From an uncultured Collinsella sp. (GTDB lineage Bacteria > Actinomycetota > Coriobacteriia > Coriobacteriales > Coriobacteriaceae): a stretch of 22,044 nt of DNA. A model generated the notes under the pieces. The model saw nothing but the letters and a program-made list of their open reading frames with translations. It ran no database searches and was not told the origin of the DNA. Location of the stretch: assembly GCA_902388545.1 (NCBI GenBank), contig CABMPS010000009.1, positions 1 to 22,044 of the forward strand, given 5' to 3'. Numbering within the stretch: the first letter of the stretch is position 1; each line of letters starts with the position of its first letter. The position numbers and the translations under genes are program-made. Shown piece by piece: positions 6,397 to 13,582 of this stretch.

Positions 6397-6735
6397 ATGA
6401 AGACTATTAAGTCTCGGCAAGATTTCGAGCATGTGTTCAGTCAGGGGCGTCGTTTCAATCACCCTCTGATTCGAATGACCATATGTGAATCGGTTGGCGA
6501 AGGCGACTCCGGAAGGGTCGCCTTCGTTGGTGCTAAACGGCTCGGTTGTGCTGTCGTGCGCAACCGTTCTAAGCGTGTGATGCGCGAGGCCGCCCGCAGC
6601 TGTGGATTTCCCGTTGCGGGTTATGACATCATCTTGTTCGCAACTCCCAAGACGAGGGTTTCCTCGCCGCAGGAGATGGACAATGCATTGCGTTCGCTTA
6701 TGAAACGCGCCGGCGTTGCCGGGGAGGAGCGATGA
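6397..6735 (+). CDS. rnpA: Ribonuclease P protein component
   Basis: Protein subunit of the ribozyme that trims tRNA 5' leaders. 112 aa, typical length. The N-terminus [20 protein letters not shown] and the RNR motif [16 protein letters not shown] are diagnostic. No clear Shine-Dalgarno is seen in the 20-nt gap after rpmH. Its TGA overlaps the yidD start by 4 bp (ATGA), implying coupled translation. Confidence 0.97.
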   Translation: MKTIKSRQDFEHVFSQGRRFNHPLIRMTICESVGEGDSGRVAFVGAKRLGCAVVRNRSKRVMREAARSCGFPVAGYDIILFATPKTRVSSPQEMDNALRSLMKRAGVAGEER

Positions 6736-6956
6736 GCAATCACGTTTTGCGACGTGTTGCCATCGCTCCTATTCGCATATATCAACAGGTTATTTCGCCC
6801 TTATTGCCTGACGCCTGCATTTATTACCCAACGTGCTCGCAATACGCCGTCCAGGCGATTGAGAAGCACGGTGTTTTGAGAGGCTGCTGGCTTGCCGTGA
6901 GGCGCATCGCTCGCTGCAATCCCCTGCACGTCGGCGGTTATGACCCTGTGCCCTAG
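6732..6956 (+). CDS. yidD: Membrane protein insertion efficiency factor YidD
   Basis: 74-aa YidD/DUF37 protein, thought to assist YidC-mediated membrane insertion. The family core is intact: [13 protein letters not shown], then [17 protein letters not shown], a [24 protein letters not shown] segment and its three conserved cysteines. It starts inside the rnpA stop codon and ends 29 bp before yidC, the standard cluster. Confidence 0.96.
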   Translation: MSNHVLRRVAIAPIRIYQQVISPLLPDACIYYPTCSQYAVQAIEKHGVLRGCWLAVRRIARCNPLHVGGYDPVP

Positions 6957-6985
6957 CGGGCACTCGCTATCGGAGGAAAACTTAC

Positions 6986-7756
6986 ATGTGGGATTGGATC
7001 GTTAACATCCTTTTCGAGCTGCTCAAGCTCATTCAGACCTTTGCGGTCGACTGGGGCCTGTCCATCATCATCCTGGTGGTCATCATCCGTCTGCTGCTGA
7101 CGCCGCTTATGCTCAAGTCGACCAAGTCGACGGCTCGCATGCAGGTGTTGCAGCCCAAGATGCTCGAGATCCAGGAGCGCTATGCCGACGATCCCCAGCG
7201 TCAGGCCGAGGAAATGCAGAAGTTCTACAGCGAGAACAAGTTCAACCCGATGGCTGGTTGTCTGCCGCTGTTGATTCAGATGCCTGTCCTGTTCGCCCTA
7301 TTTACGCTGCTGCGTAACCTACCGGACTACTTTAACGACGGCACGTTCTCGTTCTTTAATATTCTGCCCGACCTGACCACCACGCCGAGTGCCTCCTTTG
7401 CCGATGGCTTTATGGTCGCGCTGCCTGCGCTGGTCTGCCTGATCCTGTTCGCTGTCCTGACCCTGATTCCGCAGCTCTATATGTCGCGCAACCAGACCGG
7501 CCAGCAGGCTCAGAGCATGCGTATGATGGCCGTTGTCATGACGGTCATGATGCTTTGGATGGGCTGGAGCCTTCCCGTTGGTGTTCTGCTGTACTACGAC
7601 GTCTCGTCTGCTTGGCAGGTTATCCAGCAGATTTTTGTGACGCAGAAGGTCATCGACAAGGCGAAGGCCGATGAGGAGGAGCGCCTTAAGAACGCGCCGC
7701 TGCAGGTTGAGGTCACTCGTCGCGAGAAGAAGCCGCGCCCGCACAAGAAGAAGTAG
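6986..7756 (+). CDS. yidC: Membrane protein insertase YidC/Oxa1/Alb3
   Basis: Inserts and folds membrane proteins, alone or with SecYEG. 256 aa, the short form without the large periplasmic domain of E. coli YidC. The first conserved membrane segment (about 23-45) carries the hydrophilic-groove arginine R35 in VVIIRLLLTP. Then come a cytoplasmic coiled-coil hairpin (about 46-90, QPKMLEIQERYADDPQRQAEEM), the segment GCLPLLIQMPVLFALFTLL, two more hydrophobic segments (about 141-165 and 180-215) and a strongly basic tail ending RREKKPRPHKKK, typical of ribosome-binding YidC. I see no lipobox cysteine or cleavable signal. The ATG is preceded by GGAGG 9 nt upstream. Confidence 0.96.
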   Translation: MWDWIVNILFELLKLIQTFAVDWGLSIIILVVIIRLLLTPLMLKSTKSTARMQVLQPKMLEIQERYADDPQRQAEEMQKFYSENKFNPMAGCLPLLIQMPVLFALFTLLRNLPDYFNDGTFSFFNILPDLTTTPSASFADGFMVALPALVCLILFAVLTLIPQLYMSRNQTGQQAQSMRMMAVVMTVMMLWMGWSLPVGVLLYYDVSSAWQVIQQIFVTQKVIDKAKADEEERLKNAPLQVEVTRREKKPRPHKKK

Positions 7757-7773
7757 TGGGATATCAATCTTAT

Positions 7774-7785
7774 TTAGGTACCTAA
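7774..7785. repeat. 12-bp perfect palindrome, copy 1
   Basis: TTAGGTACCTAA, followed by C, in the 44-bp gap between yidC and jag. An identical 13-bp copy lies at 11277-11289, at the end of the parB operon. It could be a protein operator or a short attenuating hairpin. No T-run follows that would make it a classical terminator. Confidence 0.6.
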
Positions 7786-7800
7786 CTTTTGGAGTACGTT

Positions 7801-8370
7801 ATGTCTGAAGAGATCATCGAGGATATGCTTGAGGAGGTTGCCCCGCAGGTCGCGGGCGATTATCCCGAGATTGCACAGCGCTACAAGGCTGGTGAAGAGC
7901 TGACCGACGAGGAGCTCGACACCATTGCCGATGTCGCGATTTCCATCCTGCGTTCCATCCTTTCGCACTTCGATGCCGCCAACTCTCCTATCGATGAGTA
8001 TGAGGGCGACGAGGGTGAGCTGATTCTGGATGTAACGGCTCCCGACCTTGCTGTTCTCATTGGCCGTCATGGTCGCACCCTTGATGCCCTTCAGGTTATG
8101 TTCTCATTGCTGGTGAGCCGCAAGCTCGGCTTTAGGTATCCGGTTGTAGTGGACGTCGAGGGATACAAGAGCCGCCGTCAGGACAAGGTTGCCTCCATGG
8201 CTCAGTCTGCTGCCGAGCGTGCCATCCGCTCTCATAAGAGTGTTTCGCTTCCGCCCATGAATGCCTACGAGCGCCGACTGGTTCACATTGCACTTCGTGG
8301 CAATGACGCCGTCGATACTCATTCTGAGGGTTCTGACCCCGATCGCCATGTGGTGATTGTTGCTCGATAA
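7801..8370 (+). CDS. jag: RNA-binding protein Jag/KhpB (KH-R3H)
   Basis: RNA-binding protein of the Jag/KhpB family, linked to cell-division and membrane-protein mRNAs in Gram-positives. 189 aa from the ATG at 7801, which has TGGAG 6 nt upstream; a TTG 12 nt earlier overlaps that Shine-Dalgarno and is rejected. A KH domain has the GxxG loop GRHG (88-91) in LIGRHGRTLDALQ, and an R3H domain follows (about 125-189; RRLVHIAL with R and H, ending SEGSDPDRHVVIVA). The N-terminal ~70 residues are acidic and replace the Jag_N domain found in Firmicutes. It is the last gene of the rpmH operon, before a strong terminator. Confidence 0.95.
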   Translation: MSEEIIEDMLEEVAPQVAGDYPEIAQRYKAGEELTDEELDTIADVAISILRSILSHFDAANSPIDEYEGDEGELILDVTAPDLAVLIGRHGRTLDALQVMFSLLVSRKLGFRYPVVVDVEGYKSRRQDKVASMAQSAAERAIRSHKSVSLPPMNAYERRLVHIALRGNDAVDTHSEGSDPDRHVVIVAR

Positions 8371-8390
8371 TCTACTCGAGCTTATGCTAA

Positions 8391-8420
8391 GGGGACGTGG
8401 TTTCCACGTCCCCTTTTTTT
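8391..8420 (+). terminator. Rho-independent terminator after jag
   Basis: Perfect 10-bp stem (GGGGACGTGG / CCACGTCCCC) with a TTT loop, followed by seven T. It ends the rpmH-jag transcription unit, 20 bp after the jag stop. Confidence 0.95.
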
Positions 8421-8466
8421 GTCAAAAGTTCTCGATACACTGATTTTTGTCAGAAAGGAGCTTTCG

Positions 8467-9204
8467 TTGTTAGTACTTACTGATCAGCAGGCTGACGAGA
8501 TGTTGAGTCGTCTAACTTCCTATTGCAAAGAGTATTCCTTGAGCTTAACTGATACTGAGCTGAGGAAATGTATTCAGCATTTGGATTTGGTTCTCGAAAC
8601 AAATATGACAACCAATCTTACCCGTATTCTTAACGTAGAAGATGCTGCAGTACTTCATATCCTCGACTCTCTTGTTTTGCTCCCCTATATCAATATGGCT
8701 CCTGAGGGAGCTTTGCTCGATATGGGAACAGGTGCGGGCTTCCCTGGTATTCCTTTAACCATAGCGACGTATCGTAAGGCTACTTATATTGACTCTGTTG
8801 GTAAGAAGGTTGATGCTGTCAATTCTTTTGTTGATGCTCTTGGATTGAAACATGCTCATGCGGTTCATGATCGCCTTGAAGAATATGCTCGAAGCCATAA
8901 GAAGCAGTTCTCTGTCGTAACTGCCCGTGCACTGGCTCCTCTACCGATTCTTGTTGAGTATGCGGCTCCGTTCCTCAGGGATGGAGGGCTATTTGTTATC
9001 ACCAAGGGTAATCCTTCGGACGAGGAGCTTGCTTCAGGCATGTCAGCAGCGAAGATTTGCGGCTTCACTTTGCTTCTGAATGACGCAATCGATTTACCTG
9101 ATGGCTTGGGCCACAGGGAGTTCATTGTTCTCAAGAAGAGTCATCCAGCATCCGTTTCATTGCCTCGTGCAAATGGCATGGCAAAGAAGAATCCGCTTGC
9201 CTAG
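8467..9204 (+). CDS. rsmG: 16S rRNA (guanine-N7)-methyltransferase RsmG
   Basis: Methylates N7 of G527 (E. coli numbering) in 16S rRNA using S-adenosylmethionine. 245 aa. The SAM motif LLDMGTGAGFPGIPLTIA has GTGAGFPG at 87-94; NLTRI and HILDSL upstream and the ARALAPLPILVEYAAPFL region match GidB/RsmG. I start it at TTG 8467 because AAGGAG lies exactly 6 nt before it; the earlier TTG at 8419 lies in the terminator T-run. It is the first gene after the terminator, so it needs its own promoter (TACACT at 8436-8441 might be a -10, weak). The stop abuts the first parS site. GC is low: 23 of 60 in the line starting at 8521. Confidence 0.95.
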   Translation: MLVLTDQQADEMLSRLTSYCKEYSLSLTDTELRKCIQHLDLVLETNMTTNLTRILNVEDAAVLHILDSLVLLPYINMAPEGALLDMGTGAGFPGIPLTIATYRKATYIDSVGKKVDAVNSFVDALGLKHAHAVHDRLEEYARSHKKQFSVVTARALAPLPILVEYAAPFLRDGGLFVITKGNPSDEELASGMSAAKICGFTLLLNDAIDLPDGLGHREFIVLKKSHPASVSLPRANGMAKKNPLA

Positions 9205-9205
9205 A

Positions 9206-9221
9206 TGTTTCACGTGAAACA
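9206..9221. promoter_or_regulatory. parS: parS site 1
   Basis: Perfect 16-bp palindrome TGTTTCACGTGAAACA, the consensus ParB-binding centromere of bacterial chromosomes. It begins 1 bp after the rsmG stop codon. Confidence 0.97.
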
Positions 9222-9243
9222 TAATGGATACTACAACTTGCAG

Positions 9244-9259
9244 TGTTTCACGTGAAACA
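9244..9259. promoter_or_regulatory. parS: parS site 2
   Basis: Second perfect copy of TGTTTCACGTGAAACA, with its start 38 bp after the start of site 1. Confidence 0.97.
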
Positions 9260-9282
9260 TGGCGGTTGATATCGAATCGGAA

Positions 9283-9298
9283 TGTTTCACGTGAAACA
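9283..9298. promoter_or_regulatory. parS: parS site 3
   Basis: Third perfect copy of the 16-bp parS palindrome, starting 39 bp after site 2. The parA start codon is 39 bp further on. Three sites this close to the parAB promoter region could also let ParB modulate parAB expression (inference). Confidence 0.97.
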
Positions 9299-9337
9299 TC
9301 CTCCGTTTGACAGCTTTAATACACACCAGGAGGGACC

Positions 9338-10138
9338 GTGGGATTTCGCGACGTTAAGCGTTCTAAGAGCGCAAAAGACACGCGTATCATTGCAATCATC
9401 AATCAAAAAGGCGGCGTCGGTAAGTCAACGACGGCTGTAAACCTTGCAGCAGCACTGGGTGAGCAGGGTCGTAAGACACTGATTGTCGATTTTGATCCGC
9501 AGGGAAACAGCACCAGTGGATTTGGAATTGAAAAAGAAGACCTTGATCACTGCATCTATGATGCATTGTTGAATGATGTGCCGGCAGAATCGCTTGTTCT
9601 TGATACAAATTGCAAAAAGGTATTCGTAATTCCAGCTACGATTCAGCTAGCAGGTGCCGAAATTGAGCTCGTAAGCGCAATTGCTCGTGAAACCCGCCTC
9701 AAAGATTTGCTTGAGCCGATTCAGGACGAGTTCGATTTTATTTTCATTGACTGTCCTCCTTCGCTCGGCCTGCTTACTATCAATGCCTTGACCGCAGCAG
9801 ACAGCGTTTTGATTCCAATCCAGTGTGAGTACTACGCACTCGAGGGCGTTACGAAGCTGCTTGAGTCAATGAAGATGGTCAAATCGCGTCTGAACAAGGG
9901 CTTAGACACCTATGGCGTGCTTATGACCATGTATGACTCACGTACTTCTCTATCGAATCAGGTTGTTGAGGAGGTTCAATCGTATTTTGGTGATAAGGCA
10001 TTTAAGACGCTAATCCCCCGTACGGTTAAAATCTCCGAAGCTCCGTCTTTTGGAGAACCGGTAATTACCTATGCACCTCAAAACAAGGGTGCAAAAGCGT
10101 ATATGAACCTTGCAAAAGAGGTGATCAAGCGTGCCTAG
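9338..10138 (+). CDS. parA: Chromosome-partitioning ATPase ParA (Soj)
   Basis: Deviant-Walker ATPase that binds DNA non-specifically and moves ParB-parS complexes. 266 aa. Walker A' KGGVGKST (24-31) has the signature first lysine; FIFIDCPPSLGLLTINAL is the A'/B region and LIPIQCEYYALEGVTKLL follows. The 15-residue N-terminal extension before RIIAIINQKGG is short and basic. GTG at 9338 is preceded by AGGAGGG. It overlaps parB by 8 bp and lies directly after the three parS sites. Confidence 0.97.
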   Translation: MGFRDVKRSKSAKDTRIIAIINQKGGVGKSTTAVNLAAALGEQGRKTLIVDFDPQGNSTSGFGIEKEDLDHCIYDALLNDVPAESLVLDTNCKKVFVIPATIQLAGAEIELVSAIARETRLKDLLEPIQDEFDFIFIDCPPSLGLLTINALTAADSVLIPIQCEYYALEGVTKLLESMKMVKSRLNKGLDTYGVLMTMYDSRTSLSNQVVEEVQSYFGDKAFKTLIPRTVKISEAPSFGEPVITYAPQNKGAKAYMNLAKEVIKRA

Positions 10139-11036
10139 TGCAAAGAAACGTGGTGGATTGGGACGCGGACTCAATGCTTTGGTCTCAGAGGCTGAGTATG
10201 AGACCGGTAGTTCTGCTGCATCTGCTTCAAATGCCGCATCTGAAACAAAACTACCTATTGAGGATATCGTTCCCAACCCTAATCAACCGCGAATTCACTT
10301 TAATGAAACTGAACTTCGCGAGTTGAGCGAGTCAATCCAAGAACATGGTGTTTTGCAGCCGCTCTTGGTTCGCAAGCATGGAAACGGCTATGAGATCATC
10401 GCTGGTGAGCGTCGTTACCAGGCGTCAAAGCTTGCTGGTCTTGAGGAACTGCCTGTCATCATTAAAGATGTTAATGATGAAGAGATGCTGGCTCTTGCTC
10501 TTATCGAAAACCTTCAGCGTTCTGATCTGAATCCCGTCGAAGAGGCTAAGGGCTATCGACAGCTTATCGATGCCAGCGGCATGACCCAGGAGGCATTGTC
10601 GAAGGCAGTAAGCAAATCACGCTCTGCAATTACAAATTCGTTGCGCCTTCTTGATCTCCCCGAAGTAGTTCAGCAGATGATTTTTGAGGGTACACTTACT
10701 GCTGGTCATGCACGTGCGATTCTTGCAGTTCCCTATGAGGATGCTCGAATTAGACTTGCAGAAAAGGTTGTTGCAGAGGGCCTTTCCGTAAGAGCGACAG
10801 AAAATCTTGCTCCGTTGTTTTCTGCCGGAGAGACGCCTAAGACGCCGAGGCCTGCAACGCCTCAGTCTTTTAAAAAGGCTGCCCGTGTGCTTCGCCAGGT
10901 ATTTAATACCAACGTGCGTGTGAAGAGCTCGCGTGGAAAGAATAAGATTGAAATTGAGTTTAAAGACGAGGAAGAGCTCTCTCGTATTCTTGGTGAAATG
11001 ATTCAGTTTGATCAAGGGGGCCAAGATGAGGAATAA
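10131..11036 (+). CDS. parB: Chromosome-partitioning protein ParB (Spo0J)
   Basis: CTP-dependent DNA clamp that loads at parS. 301 aa. N-terminus KKRGGLGRGLNALV binds ParA in known members (it has the arginine for ATPase stimulation). CTP-binding motifs GERRYQA (92-98; canonical GERRxRA) and ENLQRSDLNPVEEA (126-139) are present, and the helix-turn-helix TQEALSKAVSKSRSAITNS (152-170) reads parS. The C-terminal dimerisation region ends in IEIEFKDEEELSRILGEM. GTG at 10131 lies inside the end of parA. It overlaps the next small gene by 11 bp. Confidence 0.97.
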   Translation: MPSAKKRGGLGRGLNALVSEAEYETGSSAASASNAASETKLPIEDIVPNPNQPRIHFNETELRELSESIQEHGVLQPLLVRKHGNGYEIIAGERRYQASKLAGLEELPVIIKDVNDEEMLALALIENLQRSDLNPVEEAKGYRQLIDASGMTQEALSKAVSKSRSAITNSLRLLDLPEVVQQMIFEGTLTAGHARAILAVPYEDARIRLAEKVVAEGLSVRATENLAPLFSAGETPKTPRPATPQSFKKAARVLRQVFNTNVRVKSSRGKNKIEIEFKDEEELSRILGEMIQFDQGGQDEE

Positions 11037-11280
11037 GATTTTTACTGCGATTGCATTGGCGACGACTGTCGCGGCTGGTACCTTTGCTGGCTATAAGATC
11101 GCGACAGACGATGAACTTCGGGGTCGTTTGCTTCGTAGCGCGCAAGATATCGTCGATACTTCAAAGAAGATAATGGATGTTATGACAGAAGATGTTGCCA
11201 TGCGTACTGCTCAGGTAACGAAGAATCCCAAGATTAATCAAGGTTGGGTTAGCAACCAATGGGAAAATGTAGGCTATTAG
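11026..11280 (+). CDS. Small membrane-anchored protein of unknown function in parAB operon
   Basis: 84 aa, no family recognised. Basic N-terminus (MRNK), one hydrophobic segment at about 5-25 (FTAIALATTVAAGTFAGY) with no clear cleavage site, then a short amphipathic region with a Lys/Arg/Asp/Thr-rich helix (DELRGRLLRSAQDIVDTSKKIMD). It resembles a YtxH-like single-pass protein in layout, but that is not a firm match. ATG at 11026 has GGGGG 5 nt upstream and overlaps the parB stop by 11 bp, so it is co-translated with parB. A copy of the 12-bp palindrome overlaps its stop codon. A role near parB or the membrane is only suggested by context. Confidence 0.8.
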   Translation: MRNKIFTAIALATTVAAGTFAGYKIATDDELRGRLLRSAQDIVDTSKKIMDVMTEDVAMRTAQVTKNPKINQGWVSNQWENVGY

Positions 11281-11288
11281 GTACCTAA
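11277..11288. repeat. 12-bp perfect palindrome, copy 2
   Basis: TTAGGTACCTAA, again followed by C, overlapping the stop codon (TAG at 11278-11280) of the small membrane-protein gene. Identical to 7774-7785. It lies 24 bp before the terminator. Confidence 0.6.
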
Positions 11289-11311
11289 CAATTACCCTGC
11301 ATATTTTGAGC

Positions 11312-11350
11312 GGCCCTTGTCTGATTCATGAGACAAGGGCCCCTTATTTT
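11312..11350 (+). terminator. Rho-independent terminator of parAB operon
   Basis: 11-bp perfect stem GGCCCTTGTCT / AGACAAGGGCC (11312-11322 and 11331-11341) with an 8-nt loop, then CCCTTATTTT. Ends the rsmG-parAB transcription unit. Confidence 0.85.
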
Positions 11351-11404
11351 GTCCGTAAAAAATGGGAAAGCTAGCAGCGGTCCAAAATTGAGGTCAATAA
11401 ATGA

Positions 11405-11441
11405 AACGGCCCCTGTTGCATATCCTGCAACAGGGGCCGTT
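11405..11441 (-). terminator. Rho-independent terminator of rlmN (minus strand)
   Basis: 16-bp perfect stem: A-ACGGCCCCTGTTGCA (11405-11420) pairs with TGCAACAGGGGCCGT-T (11426-11441) around the 5-nt loop TATCC. On the minus strand it is followed by TTCATTTATT. It lies 37 bp after the rlmN stop. With the terminator at 11312-11350 it insulates two convergent units. Confidence 0.85.
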
Positions 11442-11444
11442 CGA

Positions 11445-11460
11445 TGTTTCACATGAAACG
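11445..11460. promoter_or_regulatory. Degenerate parS-like site
   Basis: TGTTTCACATGAAACG matches 14 of 16 bases of the parS palindrome. It is intergenic, between the rlmN terminator hairpin and the rlmN stop, 2.2 kb from the perfect parS cluster. Mismatches are at positions 10 and 16; ParB binding would probably be weaker. Confidence 0.5.
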
Positions 11461-11478
11461 TTTTGGAGTGCGACTCCC

Positions 11479-12531
11479 CTATGCGTTCTTCTGAACTTTG
11501 AAACGCTGTTTCAGCTGTCCGCAAGCGGCGTCAATATCGTTACCACGGGAGTTACGAATCGTGGTCTCGATGCCACGGGACTCAAGACGACGCTGAAGAT
11601 CCTCAACCTTATGAATCGGCGACGGCTTGAGCGGGCTGCCCTCGATGTCGTTAAGTTGAATCAGGTTAACGTGGCACAGCGTTCCCTCGCAGAAGTCGCA
11701 GAGTGCCTGCATCTCGGGATTCGTATCGTTGACGCCTTCGATCATGGCATACTCATAGGTCGGGCGGCGGCCAGTCTTCTCGGTGTAGAGCTGAAGCGCT
11801 TCGTGAAGGCGAAGCAGCGTGTACTTCTTAACACCGGGCATGAGCTTATTGCGCGTCGACTGGATGGCGGAATGCAGGGAAACGGCAAGCGTAAACTGCT
11901 CGGGGATGTCGGCAAATTTGCGAATACCGGGAATAACGCCGCTGGTAGAGACGGTGAGGTGACGAGCGCCGATACCGATACCATCGGGGTCGTTGAGGAT
12001 ACGCAATGCCTTGAGAACCTCGTCGTAGTTGGCAAACGGCTCGCCCTGGCCCATGAAGACAACGCTTGTGGCACGCTCGCCAAAGTCGTTGGATACATGA
12101 AGCACCTGGTCGACGATCTCTTGAGCGGTCAGAGAGCGCTTGAGGCCGTTGAGACCGGTAGCGCAAAAGGCGCAGCCCATGCCGCAGCCTGCCTGGGTGG
12201 AAACGCAGACGGAAAGTTTGTTACGACGGGGCATGCCGACAGTCTCGACGGAAATGCCATCGTGGTACTCGAGCAGATACTTGCGCGAGCCATCTTTGGA
12301 AACCTGCTTGGTGAGTTCAGTCGGCGTATCAAAGGCAAAAGCCTCTTTAAGCTGCTCACGGAAAGCCTTGGGAAGGTTGGTCATATCGTCAAACGAACAA
12401 ACGTTCTTCTCAAAGACCCATTCGATGAGCTGCTTCGCGCGGAAGGCGGGCTGGCCAAGTTCGGCCACGAGCTCGCGAATATCGTTTTGGCTCAAGTCGC
12501 GAATGTCCTGAGATTTAGTCCTGGGATTCAT
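11479..12531 (-). CDS. rlmN: Dual-specificity 23S rRNA/tRNA (adenine-C2) methyltransferase RlmN
   Basis: Radical-SAM enzyme that methylates C2 of A2503 in 23S rRNA and A37 in some tRNAs. 350 aa, standard length. The Fe-S cluster cysteines CGMGCAFC are C116, C120 and C123. C109, seven residues before C116, corresponds to the resolving Cys of CVSSQVGC-type motifs; here the sequence is CVSTQAGC. C337 in DIDAACGQL is the catalytic Cys that carries the methyl group. GQGEP (161-165) and NEQFTLAVSLHS-like segments are also as expected. ATG at 12531 has GAAAGG 7 nt upstream. Divergent from ddl, ends at its own terminator. Confidence 0.97.
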   Translation of the reverse strand: MNPRTKSQDIRDLSQNDIRELVAELGQPAFRAKQLIEWVFEKNVCSFDDMTNLPKAFREQLKEAFAFDTPTELTKQVSKDGSRKYLLEYHDGISVETVGMPRRNKLSVCVSTQAGCGMGCAFCATGLNGLKRSLTAQEIVDQVLHVSNDFGERATSVVFMGQGEPFANYDEVLKALRILNDPDGIGIGARHLTVSTSGVIPGIRKFADIPEQFTLAVSLHSAIQSTRNKLMPGVKKYTLLRLHEALQLYTEKTGRRPTYEYAMIEGVNDTNPEMQALCDFCEGTLCHVNLIQLNDIEGSPLKPSPIHKVEDLQRRLESRGIETTIRNSRGNDIDAACGQLKQRFKVQKNA

Positions 12532-12546
12532 GGAAGCCTTTCGATT

Positions 12547-12576
12547 TTGGGGAAACGTAGAGGGTATCGCTACAAT
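12547..12576 (+). promoter_or_regulatory. Possible promoter of ddl
   Basis: A -10-like TACAAT (12571-12576) is preceded by TTGGGG (12547-12552) with an 18-bp spacer; only the first three -35 bases match consensus. It would give a 5' UTR of about 35 nt before ddl. The 85-bp gap must also hold the divergent rlmN promoter. Confidence 0.4.
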
Positions 12577-12616
12577 ATGGTATCAGCTGCAGAAATTATA
12601 GAGGAGGAGTCTGCCC

Positions 12617-13582
12617 ATGCCGGGTAAAAGCCTAGAGAACATGCACGTAGCGGTCTTGGCGGGCGGTCATTCCGCCGAGCGCGAGATCTCGCTCGATTCG
12701 GGAAAGAACGTTGTGGTGGCACTGAAGGAAGCCGGCTACACCTCGGTGGAGCTGCTTGACACGGCTGCTGATGACTTTATGGTAACCATGGCGACCGGCG
12801 GATTCGATGTGGCATTTATCGCCATGCACGGCGCCGGCGGTGAGGATGGCGCCATGCAGGGTGCCATGGAGACCCTGGGTATCCCCTACACGGCCTCGGG
12901 CGTACTTGCCAGCGCCTGCGGTGCCGACAAGGAGGTCTCTAAGCTCCTATACGCCAAGGCAGGCATTCCCATTGCCCCCGGCCTTGCGCTCGAGGTGGGC
13001 GATGAAGTCGATATCGATCATATCGTCGAGGTTTGTGGCGAGCGCTGCTTTGTGAAGCCGGCCGTCAACGGTTCCAGCTATGGCATTTCCCTGGTCCATG
13101 AGCCCTCCGAGCTGCCCGCGGCAATCGCCAAGGCGTTTGAGTACGGCGACAAAGTGCTGGTCGAGAAGTGCATCGAGGGTACCGAGATCACCGTCGGCGT
13201 ATACGGCGAAGATGACGTACGCGCCCTGCCGATTGTCGAGATTCGTAAGCCCGAGGACTGCGAGTTCTACGATCTGGACGTGAAGTATGTCGACCCTACG
13301 GATATCCATCGCATTCCGGCGCAGATTTCACCCGAGAATTACGCTCGCGCTCAGGAACTTGCCTGTGCCGCTCACAAGGCCCTCGGTTGCCTGGGTGTCT
13401 CGCGCAGCGACTTTATTGTGAGCGAGGACGGCCCCGTTATCCTCGAGACCAATACCATTCCCGGCATGACCGATACGTCGCTGTATCCGGATGAGATCCG
13501 CCACACCGACGACATGACGTTCCCGCAGGTCTGTGACAGCCTGATCCGTATGGGCCTTCGTCGAGCGGGCATTGCATGCTAA
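12617..13582 (+). CDS. ddl: D-alanine--D-alanine ligase
   Basis: ATP-grasp ligase that makes the D-Ala-D-Ala end of the peptidoglycan stem peptide. 321 aa. Motifs in order: GGHSAEREISL (16-26, with E21), HGAGGEDG (71-78), KPAVNGSS (147-154), EFYDLDVKY (216-224) and LETNTIPGMT (276-285). Y224 in the omega loop fits E. coli DdlB Tyr216, which favours D-Ala over D-lactate, so no vancomycin-type product is suggested. One deviation: the usual FYDYEAKY is FYDLDVKY. ATG at 12617 has GGAGGAG 7 nt upstream. The stop overlaps the next gene by 7 bp. Confidence 0.96.
   Translation: MPGKSLENMHVAVLAGGHSAEREISLDSGKNVVVALKEAGYTSVELLDTAADDFMVTMATGGFDVAFIAMHGAGGEDGAMQGAMETLGIPYTASGVLASACGADKEVSKLLYAKAGIPIAPGLALEVGDEVDIDHIVEVCGERCFVKPAVNGSSYGISLVHEPSELPAAIAKAFEYGDKVLVEKCIEGTEITVGVYGEDDVRALPIVEIRKPEDCEFYDLDVKYVDPTDIHRIPAQISPENYARAQELACAAHKALGCLGVSRSDFIVSEDGPVILETNTIPGMTDTSLYPDEIRHTDDMTFPQVCDSLIRMGLRRAGIAC

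Noticed and set aside
8419..8466. TTG at 8419 as rsmG start
   Set aside because: It lies in the T-run of the jag terminator; TTG 8467 has AAGGAG 6 nt upstream.
9307..9312. TTGACA in front of parA as a -35 element
   Set aside because: A -10 at normal spacing would fall on the parA ribosome-binding site (about 9330), leaving no leader.
11401..12627. 408-aa plus-strand ORF opposite rlmN
   Set aside because: It starts inside the rlmN terminator and is antisense to a well-supported radical-SAM gene; composition is that of a mirror frame.
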